Assembly: GCF_009827595.1 (NCBI RefSeq)
Contig: NZ_WTYT01000002.1
Location: 496,001-560,000 of the forward strand
Length of the DNA stretch: 64,000 nucleotides
Source: Altericroceibacterium endophyticum
Lineage (GTDB): Bacteria > Pseudomonadota > Alphaproteobacteria > Sphingomonadales > Sphingomonadaceae
Direction of reading: 5' to 3'
The translations under genes and the position numbers were made by a program. The notes below the pieces were generated by a model. That model was not told the DNA's origin. It made no database searches and saw only the letters and a program-made list of their open reading frames with translations. Shown piece by piece: positions 26,729 through 34,447 of this stretch (its first letter is position 1; each line of letters starts with the position of its first letter).

Positions 26729-26758
26729 AAAAGGGCGGCCCAGATGGCCGCCCTTTTT
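26729..26758 (+). terminator. Terminator after the TonB receptor
   Basis: AAAAGGGCGGCC and GGCCGCCCTTTTT form a 12-bp stem with a CAGAT loop and a T-run, shared by the convergent MetE-like gene ending at 26784 (A-run on the left side). Confidence 0.9.
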
Positions 26759-26783
26759 GTTTGCGCAAAATCAGCGAAAGGGC

Positions 26784-27893
26784 TCAGCCCCAGACTTCCT
26801 TTGCCACATCGATAACCAGCCCGATCTTGTCCGCTTGCTGCTGGACCGACAGATCATTGCCATGGACGGTGGAGGAAAATCCGCATTGCGGGCTCAGCGC
26901 CAGTTGATCGAGCGGCGCAAATTTGGCCGCCTCCTCGATCCGGCGCTTGATATCGTCCTTTGATTCCAGATCACCCAGCTTGGTCGTGACAAGACCAAGC
27001 ACCACAGTCTTGCCCTTTGGCAGGAAGCGCAACGGCGCAAAATCGCCGGAACGGGGGTCGTCATATTCAAGGAAGAAGGCGTCGATATCGAGTTCGTTGA
27101 ACATGATCTCGGCCACCGGCTCATAACCGCCTTCTGCCGCCCAGCTGGACCGGAAATTACCCCGGCACAAATGGATCGCCTTCAGCATATCCTCCGGCGC
27201 ATCGCGGAAACTGTCATTGATCAGCTGCGCATATTGGCGCGGCGTGTCATCGGGGTCGAGCCCGCGCGCCTTGGCATCCGCGCGGTGCGTGTCATCGCAC
27301 AGATAGGCCAGATTGGTGTCATCGAATTGAAGATAGCGGCAGCCCGCCTCCGCCAGACTGGCCACCTCAGCACGATATGCAGCCGCCACATCGGCGTAAA
27401 AATCTTCCATTTCAGGGTATATATCCGCCGGAATACCCTGACGCCCCGCCCGGAAATGCAGCATGGTCGGGGACGGAATGGTAACTTTCGGTGTCTCACT
27501 CGTGACGCTGGCGAGATATTCGTAATCGGCCTTCTGGATCGGCTTGCGATGTTCGACCTTGCCCGTCACCACCATTTTCGGCGGCGCGAAATGCACATCC
27601 TTGCCGCTGTCATTCTTGAACGCTTTTTCAATGCCGCCCTGCTCTTCTACGCCGCCAAGCTGCAACAGAAAATCCGTGTGAAAGAAAAACCGTCGATATT
27701 CCCCATCGGTGATGGATTTGAGGCCCAGCCCCTCCTGCCATTTGGCCAGCTCGGCGATGGCAGTATTTTCAATTTCCCGCAGATCGCTCGCAGAAATCTT
27801 GCCCGCCTGACAGGCATCACGCGCATCGGTGACGTCTTTCGGGCGTAAAAACGAACCGACATGGTCCGCATGCAAAGGTAAGGAATTACGCAT
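26784..27893 (-). CDS. Short MetE-like cobalamin-independent methyltransferase (C-terminal domain only)
   Basis: A 369-aa protein matching only the catalytic zinc barrel of MetE (full MetE is about 750 aa). Zinc ligands are all visible: HLCRG (His and Cys), the Glu in FFLEYDD, and Cys in LSPQCGFSS. The start is the ATG at 27893 (MRNSLPLHADHVGSFLRP) with GGGGT upstream. Short relatives include archaeal-type methionine synthases, corrinoid or THF-linked methyltransferases, YxjG-like proteins and epoxyalkane:CoM transferase. Located among methoxyl-aromatic genes with a LigM-type demethylase 12 kb away, it could pass methyl groups to homocysteine or a thiol. This is inference; it diverges from the GST operon. 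Confidence 0.8.
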   Translation of the reverse strand: MRNSLPLHADHVGSFLRPKDVTDARDACQAGKISASDLREIENTAIAELAKWQEGLGLKSITDGEYRRFFFHTDFLLQLGGVEEQGGIEKAFKNDSGKDVHFAPPKMVVTGKVEHRKPIQKADYEYLASVTSETPKVTIPSPTMLHFRAGRQGIPADIYPEMEDFYADVAAAYRAEVASLAEAGCRYLQFDDTNLAYLCDDTHRADAKARGLDPDDTPRQYAQLINDSFRDAPEDMLKAIHLCRGNFRSSWAAEGGYEPVAEIMFNELDIDAFFLEYDDPRSGDFAPLRFLPKGKTVVLGLVTTKLGDLESKDDIKRRIEEAAKFAPLDQLALSPQCGFSSTVHGNDLSVQQQADKIGLVIDVAKEVWG

Positions 27894-28078
27894 GAGTACC
27901 CCATTTTTCATATCTGTGAATTGATCCGGCACAGGATATGACACATGCGGATTTTTTATCCAATAGGCGAAATTGACTCCTCCTTTCACGCCATGCGATC
28001 AGCTTGACCAAAGCTGGAAATTCGCCCTATGTACTGCGGGGAAAATCGGCGGAAATCAGCCGAAAGATGGGAGAGAAT

Positions 28079-28843
28079 ATGGCGGATGTGACGCTCTATC
28101 ACTGGGAGCCGAATGCCAATTCCGGCAAGCCGATGCTGGCATTGATGGAAAAGGGTGTTCCCTTTGAGTCCCACTACATCAACATGCTGGAATTTGATCA
28201 GCACAAGCCGGACTATCTGGCGATAAATCCGCAAGGGACGATTCCCGCCATGACCCATGGCGACCGGGTGCTGACCGAAAGCACCGCGATCATGGAATAT
28301 GTGAATGAGGAATTTGACGGGCCAGCTCTGATGCCTGCGAACGCCCAGGATCGCTGGCGCATCCGCTGGTGGATGAAATTCATGGATCAATGGCTCGGCC
28401 CCAGCTTCTCGATGATCGGCTGGAGCACCTTTGTCGGCCCGATGGTGCGCGACAAGCCGAAGGAAGAGCTGGAAGCGCTGATCGAACGCATCCCCTTGCC
28501 AGAGCGGCGCCGCGCCTGGCGCAAGGCGATGTTCGGCCAGTTTGGTGAGGAGGAACTGGCTGAAAGCAAGCGCCGTGTGAAATTCGGCGTGGCCCGGCTC
28601 GAAGAGGAGCTGGGCAAACGGGACTATGTCGGCAGCAATCACTATTCGCTGGCGGATATCAACATCTTCAATTCCACCTATTCCCTGCCGATGTCGCACC
28701 CCGATGTCGCGAGCAAGGACGCCACACCGAACATCATGCGCTGGCTAAAAGCGGTCTATCTGCGCCCTGCAGTTCAGCAGACATGGGCCATGGGCAAGAC
28801 CGATCTCGCCCATCGTTACAGCCTGATCATGGAGGACATCTGA
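28079..28843 (+). CDS. Glutathione S-transferase, LigF/BaeA-like beta-etherase family
   Basis: A 254-aa GST with N-terminal thioredoxin fold and helical C-domain. The N-terminal PNANSGKPML carries Asn14-Ser15, in the place of the conserved Asn/Ser pair of LigF-type etherases, instead of the usual Tyr. AINPQGTIPAM holds the cis-Pro, and TESTAIMEY the gamma-glutamyl-binding Glu-Ser. The C-domain has WWMKFMDQWLGPSFSMIGW, then LPERRRAWR, and YSLADINIF, as in LigF. The ATG at 28079 has GGGAGAGA. Its TGA overlaps the ATG of the next GST by one base. Probable role: glutathione-dependent cleavage of beta-aryl ether ketones in the cytosol. Confidence 0.83.
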   Translation: MADVTLYHWEPNANSGKPMLALMEKGVPFESHYINMLEFDQHKPDYLAINPQGTIPAMTHGDRVLTESTAIMEYVNEEFDGPALMPANAQDRWRIRWWMKFMDQWLGPSFSMIGWSTFVGPMVRDKPKEELEALIERIPLPERRRAWRKAMFGQFGEEELAESKRRVKFGVARLEEELGKRDYVGSNHYSLADINIFNSTYSLPMSHPDVASKDATPNIMRWLKAVYLRPAVQQTWAMGKTDLAHRYSLIMEDI

Positions 28844-29631
28844 TGGCGGAAGACATTCTTTATCATGGCGAACCCAATGGCCCGTCGCTTTCCGTGCTGG
28901 CGGCCTTGGCCGAAAGCGGGCTGGACATTGAATGCCGGCACATCGACCTGTTGAAAGGCGCACGCCACACGCTGCACGATGCGCAGGAAACATTGGCCAG
29001 CGACATGGCGGTGGAAGGCGAAGGCCCGATCCTGCTGAAAGATGGCGAGACGATGAGCGAGGCGGTCTTTCTCGCGCAATATTTCGACGAAGCCGCGGGT
29101 AGCTGCGGATTGCAGCCCAAAGACGCGTATCTCCACTGGGAGATGATGATGTGGTGCCGGCAAGTGAACGAACGCCTGTCACCCGCCGTCGCCTATCTCG
29201 GCAATCTCGCTTGTTCACAAGCGCCCATTGCCGCGCTGGCCGAGGAAGAGTTTGCCGCCATTACCCGCAGCATTTTCAGCGATGACCTGCGTCAGCGGTG
29301 GCAGGACCTGCGCGATGATGTGGTGGATGCGGCGCGCCGCGAAGACAGCGAGGCCAAAGTCCGCCAATTTGTGCAGCGCGTGGAGGACAAATTGGCGGAC
29401 GGCCGTGTGTGGCTGATGGGTGATTTCTCGATTGCCGATCTGGAAACCTTCGCCTGGTTGCGCCCCATGACCGAGCTGGAAGCCGATGCGTTCACATCCG
29501 CGCCGCTATGCCGCAGCTGGATGGACCGGCTGGAACAGCGCCCCTGCGTGCAAAGCGCTCTGGCCAAAGCTGTGACGGAAAATCCGAAACGCGCCTTTGC
29601 CCCAGGCCCGGAAATCAACCGCTGGGGCTGA
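28843..29631 (+). CDS. Divergent glutathione S-transferase coupled to the preceding GST (possible BaeB-like partner)
   Basis: A 262-aa GST-fold protein. N-terminal YHGEPNGPSLSVLAAL aligns with the previous GST, but Asn14 is Pro and the motif around the GSH site is altered (EGEGPILL, MSEAVFLAQY with Ser to Ala). The C-domain WEMMMWCRQVNERLSPAVAYLG and FSIADLETF is GST-like. Translational coupling (TGATG) and sequence divergence match the known heterodimeric etherase BaeAB of Novosphingobium aromaticivorans, in which BaeB is the atypical subunit. An independent GST with another substrate is the alternative. Confidence 0.75.
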   Translation: MAEDILYHGEPNGPSLSVLAALAESGLDIECRHIDLLKGARHTLHDAQETLASDMAVEGEGPILLKDGETMSEAVFLAQYFDEAAGSCGLQPKDAYLHWEMMMWCRQVNERLSPAVAYLGNLACSQAPIAALAEEEFAAITRSIFSDDLRQRWQDLRDDVVDAARREDSEAKVRQFVQRVEDKLADGRVWLMGDFSIADLETFAWLRPMTELEADAFTSAPLCRSWMDRLEQRPCVQSALAKAVTENPKRAFAPGPEINRWG

Positions 29632-29694
29632 TGTTGATCCGGCGCCCGGCACCGCTGGCCGATAAGCCTATCGACAGGTGTGGCGAGAGCATTA

Positions 29695-29706
29695 TAACGA
29701 GCGTTA
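29695..29706. promoter_or_regulatory. Palindrome TAACGAGCGTTA before the aldehyde dehydrogenase gene
   Basis: An exact 12-bp palindrome 85 bp upstream of the aldehyde dehydrogenase start, in the 159-bp gap after the GST pair. Such a site could bind a TetR- or MarR-type repressor. No such gene is adjacent, so this is a weak call. Confidence 0.3.
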
Positions 29707-29790
29707 ACATGGCGGGACAATCACAAGTCTGCCGCATGGCCTGACAAATTTTACCGACGCAAAGTTCGGTTCGGGAAAGGAGCCTGAGAT

Positions 29791-31302
29791 ATGAATGAAG
29801 TAACCAAGATTGATCGCAAGCAGCGCGAATATTCGGAGGCAGCAAAGGCCTCGATTGGCCGTAAGCCGCAATTGTTCATCAATGGCGAATGGGTCGACAG
29901 TTCGCATGACAAGGTTCTGGACGTCGAAGATCCGTCATCGGGCAAGGTTATTGGCCAGATCGTCGATGCGTCGAACAAAGACGTGGACCGCGCCGTGGCT
30001 GCCGCACGCCAGTCCTTCGATGATGGCCGCTGGAATGGTCTGCCGCCGGTGGCACGTGAAAAGATCATCAACCGCCTCGCCGATCTGATCGAAGAACATG
30101 CGGACGAACTGGCCGAGCTCGAAGCGATCGACAATGGTAAGCCCAAGGGCATGGCCGCCGCGATCGACGTGCCGGGTGCCGCCAACCACCTGCGTTACAT
30201 GGCTGGCTGGGCCAGCAAACTCGCAGGCGAAGTCGTGCAGCCCGCAGGCGCACCGACCGGCACATTCTTCAGCTACACCCAGCGCGAACCCATCGGTGTC
30301 GCAGCGCAGATCGTGCCATGGAATTTCCCGCTGCTGATGGGCACGCTCAAGATCGCACCGGCGCTTGCCGCTGGCTGCTCGCTGATCCTGAAGCCCGCCG
30401 AGCAAACCTCGCTCACCGCGCTGCGCCTCGCCGATCTGGTCGCGCAGAGCGGCATCCCGGCCGGCGTCGTCAACATTATCACCGGCAATGGTCACACCGC
30501 GGGTGATCAGCTGGTCCGCCATCCCGATGTCGACAAGGTAGCTTTCACCGGTTCGACCGAAATCGGCAAGGTCATCAACCGCACCGCCACCGAAACGATG
30601 AAGCGCGTGACGCTGGAACTGGGCGGCAAGAGCCCGGTCATCATCATGCCCGATGTCGACCCTGCCGAAGTCGCCCCCGGCACCGCCCAGGCGATCTTCT
30701 TCAATTCGGGGCAGGTCTGCGTCGCCGGTTCGCGCATCTATGCGCATAAGAGCGTGTTCGACAAGGTGATGGAAGGCATGGCGGAAACCGCCGCTTTCTG
30801 GGCACCGCGCGCCTCGCTCGATCCCGAAGCGCATATGGGACCGCTGGTTTCCAAGGAACAGCATGACCGCGTGATGGGCTATATCGAAGCTGGCAAGCGC
30901 GATGGCGCCAGCGTCATCATGGGCGGTGATGCGCCGGGTGATGATGGCTATTACGTCAACCCGACCATTCTCGCCGATGTGAACCCGCAAATGAGCGTCG
31001 TGCGCGAAGAAATCTTCGGCCCGGTTGTGGTTGCACAGCGTTTCGAAGACCTCGACGAGGTGGCCAAGGAAGCCAATGATACGCCCTTCGGCCTGGCTGC
31101 GGGCATCTGGACCAAGGATGTCGCCGCGATGCACAAGCTGGCATCGAAGATCAAAGCCGGCACGATCTGGGGCAATTGTCACGCCATGATCGATCCGGCG
31201 CTGCCCTTCGGCGGGTTCAAGGAATCGGGCATTGGCCGCGAACAGGGCCTGGCCGGTATCGAGGCCTATACCGAAACCAAGACGGTTATCATCAAGCTGT
31301 AA
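29791..31302 (+). CDS. NAD(P)-dependent aldehyde dehydrogenase
   Basis: A 503-aa class I/II-like aldehyde dehydrogenase (phenylacetaldehyde/betaine-aldehyde type). Motifs: WNFPLLMG, FTGSTEIGK (NAD binding), the Glu in TLELGGKSP, nucleophile Cys in FFNSGQVCVAGSR, and PFGGFKESGIGRE near the end. AAAGGAGCC lies before the ATG. It is flanked by etherase-like GSTs and amidohydrolases, so an aromatic aldehyde, for example vanillin or a side-chain aldehyde, is a likely substrate, but substrate specificity is not readable. A terminator follows at 31.35 kb. Confidence 0.93.
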   Translation: MNEVTKIDRKQREYSEAAKASIGRKPQLFINGEWVDSSHDKVLDVEDPSSGKVIGQIVDASNKDVDRAVAAARQSFDDGRWNGLPPVAREKIINRLADLIEEHADELAELEAIDNGKPKGMAAAIDVPGAANHLRYMAGWASKLAGEVVQPAGAPTGTFFSYTQREPIGVAAQIVPWNFPLLMGTLKIAPALAAGCSLILKPAEQTSLTALRLADLVAQSGIPAGVVNIITGNGHTAGDQLVRHPDVDKVAFTGSTEIGKVINRTATETMKRVTLELGGKSPVIIMPDVDPAEVAPGTAQAIFFNSGQVCVAGSRIYAHKSVFDKVMEGMAETAAFWAPRASLDPEAHMGPLVSKEQHDRVMGYIEAGKRDGASVIMGGDAPGDDGYYVNPTILADVNPQMSVVREEIFGPVVVAQRFEDLDEVAKEANDTPFGLAAGIWTKDVAAMHKLASKIKAGTIWGNCHAMIDPALPFGGFKESGIGREQGLAGIEAYTETKTVIIKL

Positions 31303-31350
31303 TTCGGCATGATTGAACTTGTCCCGCCCCCACGTGGCGGGACACGCCCC

Positions 31351-31388
31351 GGCCCCCTTCGCCTTTGCTGGCAAAGGGGGCCTTGTTT
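31351..31388 (+). terminator. Terminator after the aldehyde dehydrogenase
   Basis: GGCCCCCTT (31351-31359) pairs with AAGGGGGCC (31374-31382), followed by TTGTTTTT. A smaller hairpin GTCCCGCC/GGCGGGAC lies at 31320-31342. Confidence 0.85.
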
Positions 31389-31456
31389 TTACCGCAGGGG
31401 CTTTGTTTTGGCTGCTCGCTGACGTAAGAGCGGGGCAACAATTAGGGGAGGCCATT

Positions 31457-32329
31457 TTGCCCATCAATCTTGACAAAATCCGCGCCATCGACGTGCACGT
31501 CCATGCCGAAGTTTCCTGCCATGATCCTGAAGATCCGGTGATGGGGAAATTCTTCGATGCCGCCAGCGCCTATTTCAAGGCACCGCGCGAACGCCCGAAG
31601 ATTCCCGAAATTATCGAGCTTTACCGCGAATCACAGATCGCCCTGTGCCTGTTCACCGTGGATTGCGAAAGCGGCATGGGCGCCAAGCGCGTTTCCAATT
31701 ACGAAATCGCCGAATTCGCGCAGAAGAATGACGATATCTGCCTCGCCTTCGCTTCGATCGATCCGCATAAGGGCAAATATGGCGCCCGCGAAGCGCGCGA
31801 CCTGATCGAAAATCACGGTGTGAAAGGCTTCAAATTCCACGGCATCGCGCAGAATGCGCATCCGGCGGATCGGATGGCCTATCCCATCTACGAAGTGATC
31901 AATGAATATAAATTGCCGGTCATCTTCCACACCGGTCATTCGGGCATGGGCACCGGCATGCGTGGCGGCGGCGGGATGCGGCTGAAATATGGTCAACCGA
32001 TGCTGATCGACGATGTCGCGGTGGACTTCCCCGATATGAAGATCATCCTGGCCCACCCCAGCTGGCCGTGGGTGGATGAAAGCCTCTCCATGGCGCTGCA
32101 CAAGGACAATGTCTTTATCGATTTGTCCGGCTGGAGCCCCAAATATTTCATGCCGCAGATCATCCGTTACGCGAATACGCAGCTGAAAAAGAAGATGCTG
32201 TTCGGTTCGGACTTTCCGCTGATCCACCCCGACAAATGGATCAAGGCGGCGCAGGAGGTGGGCTTCAAGGAAGAAGTCATGCCGCTGATCATGAAAGACA
32301 ATGCCGCAAGGGTGCTGGGTCTTTCTTAA
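31457..32329 (+). CDS. Amidohydrolase-family metal-dependent hydrolase (TTG start)
   Basis: A 290-aa Amidohydrolase_2 protein with HxH in IRAIDVHVHAEV, then FKFHGIAQN, VIFHTGHSGM, ILAHPSWPWVDE and the Asp in FGSDFPLIHP, so a full metal site. The frame is open further upstream but runs through the terminator. TTG at 31457 is preceded by AGGGGAGG at proper spacing, so it is the start. It differs from the LigW-like enzyme in having HxH, hence a hydrolase or a zinc decarboxylase. The substrate is unknown; position suggests a lactone, ester or carboxylated aromatic product. Confidence 0.8.
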   Translation: MPINLDKIRAIDVHVHAEVSCHDPEDPVMGKFFDAASAYFKAPRERPKIPEIIELYRESQIALCLFTVDCESGMGAKRVSNYEIAEFAQKNDDICLAFASIDPHKGKYGAREARDLIENHGVKGFKFHGIAQNAHPADRMAYPIYEVINEYKLPVIFHTGHSGMGTGMRGGGGMRLKYGQPMLIDDVAVDFPDMKIILAHPSWPWVDESLSMALHKDNVFIDLSGWSPKYFMPQIIRYANTQLKKKMLFGSDFPLIHPDKWIKAAQEVGFKEEVMPLIMKDNAARVLGLS

Positions 32330-32425
32330 AATTTCCTTCGGCCGTTTTCGCAGCAGCGGAAGCGGCCGATTTACTATCTGGCGTGACTGCGAAGACGCAG
32401 CACGAAAACAAGGAGAGAATGGCTG

Positions 32426-33172
32426 ATGGATTTCACCGGGCAGCATGTCGTCATCACCGGCGCTTCAACCGGGATCGGCAAGGCGACAGCACAGCGGATC
32501 GTCAGCGCCGGGGGCAAGGTCACGCTGATCGCGCGCCGGGCCAATCTGCTGGAAGAGCTTTGCGCGGAGCTGGGCGAAAATGCCAAATGGGCCGCCGCCG
32601 ATGTGGCGGACAAGGCCGCATCCCTTGCCGCACTGGATTCCGCGATCGATCAGAATGGCCCGATCGACGCCCTGTTTCTGAATGCCGGTATTGGCGGCAG
32701 TTTTGCCCCGATTGGCGACTATTCGGATGAAACCTTTGATCAGGTGCTTGCCGTCAATCTGAAGGCGCCGTTCTGGGCGATCCAGCACGTGCTGCCCAAG
32801 ATGGCCCAGCGCGGCAAGGGGTCTATCCTGATCACGGCCAGCCTGGCGGCCAAGCGCGGCATGGCGATGAATGCAGGCTATGTCGCCTCCAAACATGGCG
32901 TGCTGGGCCTTGCCCGATCCGTCGCGGTGGAAGCCGCACCGCAGGGCGTACGCTGCAATTGCGTGATACCGGGCTTTATCGAAACCCCGATGCTGGCCGA
33001 AATTCCCGGTGATCAGAAGGGCAAGATTGAAAGCCGCGTGCCGCAGCGCCGCATGGGCTCACCAGAGGAACTCGCCGAAGTCGCAGCATTCCTGCTTTCC
33101 GACGCGGCAAGCCATGTCACGGGTCAGGACTGGGCCGTGGATGGCGGTGTATTGGAAACGATTGAAGTCTGA
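32426..33172 (+). CDS. Short-chain dehydrogenase/reductase
   Basis: A 248-aa classical SDR: TGASTGIGKATA, NAGIGGSF, ITASLAAKRG with catalytic Ser, YVASKHG (Tyr, Lys), CVIPGFIETPM and a C-terminal GQDWAVDGG. NAD preference is uncertain. AAGGAGA lies 8 nt upstream of the ATG. It is followed after 62 bp by the LigF-like GST, so a Calpha-dehydrogenase or reductase role in the same pathway is plausible; this short form differs from the longer SDR at 20.7 kb. Confidence 0.88.
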   Translation: MDFTGQHVVITGASTGIGKATAQRIVSAGGKVTLIARRANLLEELCAELGENAKWAAADVADKAASLAALDSAIDQNGPIDALFLNAGIGGSFAPIGDYSDETFDQVLAVNLKAPFWAIQHVLPKMAQRGKGSILITASLAAKRGMAMNAGYVASKHGVLGLARSVAVEAAPQGVRCNCVIPGFIETPMLAEIPGDQKGKIESRVPQRRMGSPEELAEVAAFLLSDAASHVTGQDWAVDGGVLETIEV

Positions 33173-33234
33173 CATCACGGCAAAGCCGGCCCGCCTACAA
33201 TATGTCAGGGCCCGCATCTCTTGGGACGTTAAAA

Positions 33235-34008
33235 ATGACGATCACATATTACCACGCCGAACCCTTGGCCAATTCGCTTAAATCGATGATCCCGCTGAAG
33301 GAAAAGGGGATTGCCTACACATCCACCTATGTCGATCTGCACAAGTTTGAGCAGCATTCCGACTGGTTCAAAGCGATCAATCCCGAGGGTCAGGTGCCCG
33401 TGCTCGATCATGCTGGCACAATCATCACCCATACCACGGTGATCAACGAATATCTCGAAGACGTCTTCCCCGACCAGCAGCCTGAATCGGGCCCGCTACG
33501 CCCGACCGATCCGGCCGGTGCCGCGCGGATGCGCTACTGGAACAAATTCGTCGACGAGCATGTGATGAACCACGTGTCGATGCATGGCTGGCATCGCCTG
33601 GTGGGCGTGATTGCGCGCAATGTCGAAAATGGCGAGTTTGAAAAGCTGATGGAGCATGTGCCGCTGCCCGATCAGCGCAAGAAATGGATGCAGGCGCGGA
33701 GCGGGTTTTCCGATGCCGATCTCGCCCTTGCGACGGAAAAGATCGAATATGCGCTTAACAAGGTGGAGGCGCAGCTGGGTGAAACACCTTATCTGGCCGG
33801 AACGCATTTCACCCTCGCCGATATCAATTTCTATTCCCATTGCGGCATGATGGTTGAACGTATGTTTCCTGATCTGGAGGTTGCCAAGCACTTCCCTCGC
33901 ATGGTCAAATGGCGTGACATCGTTACCGCGCGTCCGGCCGTCGCCGACGCGCTCAGCAGTGAAGACCGCACGGCACCGGGCCTCAGAACCTGGAGCGGCG
34001 ACCGTTAA
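33235..34008 (+). CDS. LigF-like glutathione S-transferase (beta-etherase family)
   Basis: A 257-aa protein, the length of LigF. Strong LigF similarity: KFEQHSDWFKAINPEGQVP, then INEYLEDVFP, LPDQRKKWMQARSGF and FTLADINF, plus Asn13-Ser14 in PLANSLKSM. The segment equivalent to TEST in LigF is THTT (ITHTTVINEY), so the gamma-glutamyl-binding Glu-Ser is His-Thr, which could alter glutathione binding. Start ATG 33235, weak GGGA upstream. LigF cleaves the beta(S)-aryl ether bond of guaiacylglycerol-type ketones; this protein may do so, or act on a different ether or epoxide. Followed by VOC and MDR genes in one run. Confidence 0.85.
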   Translation: MTITYYHAEPLANSLKSMIPLKEKGIAYTSTYVDLHKFEQHSDWFKAINPEGQVPVLDHAGTIITHTTVINEYLEDVFPDQQPESGPLRPTDPAGAARMRYWNKFVDEHVMNHVSMHGWHRLVGVIARNVENGEFEKLMEHVPLPDQRKKWMQARSGFSDADLALATEKIEYALNKVEAQLGETPYLAGTHFTLADINFYSHCGMMVERMFPDLEVAKHFPRMVKWRDIVTARPAVADALSSEDRTAPGLRTWSGDR

Positions 34009-34020
34009 GGAGAGACATCC

Positions 34021-34425
34021 ATGAAACCTAAAATTGGCCTGATCACTCTGGGGGTGTCCGATCTGAAAAGATCGCTGGAATTCTATCGCGATGGTCTGGG
34101 GCTTGAAACCTATGGCAGCGACCCTGACAGCGACGTGATCTTCTTTGCGCTCGAGGGAACATGGCTGGCCCTTTACCCTAAGGAATCGCTGGCGAAAGAA
34201 GCGGGTGTCTCGCCCAATGGCGAAGGTTTTCCCGGCATCACCCTGGCACATAATGCGAAGTCGAAAGCCGCCGTGGATGAGGTTTTCGCCGAGGCGATAG
34301 CGGCCGGCGCCATGGCCGTAAAAGAACCCAAGGATGCGGATTGGGGCGGTTATTCGGGATATTTTGCCGATCCCGATAATTTCCTGTGGGAGGTGGCCTA
34401 CAACCCCTTCATCGACCTGACCTGA
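34021..34425 (+). CDS. VOC-family (glyoxalase-like) protein
   Basis: A 134-aa vicinal-oxygen-chelate protein (ITLGVSDLKRSLEFYRDGLGL, FADPDNFLWEVAYNP). The C-terminal Glu metal ligand is present, but the N-terminal His is missing (KIGLITLG), so it may not bind metal in the usual way and might act as a binding protein. GGAGAGACATCC precedes the ATG, 12 bp after the GST gene, so it is in the same operon. Confidence 0.85.
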   Translation: MKPKIGLITLGVSDLKRSLEFYRDGLGLETYGSDPDSDVIFFALEGTWLALYPKESLAKEAGVSPNGEGFPGITLAHNAKSKAAVDEVFAEAIAAGAMAVKEPKDADWGGYSGYFADPDNFLWEVAYNPFIDLT

Positions 34426-34447
34426 GCATAAACCGGGAGAAACGATA

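Noticed and set aside
29935-31488. A 517-codon minus-strand open frame
   Set aside because: It is antisense to the aldehyde dehydrogenase; no domain is visible and it runs through the ALDH terminator.
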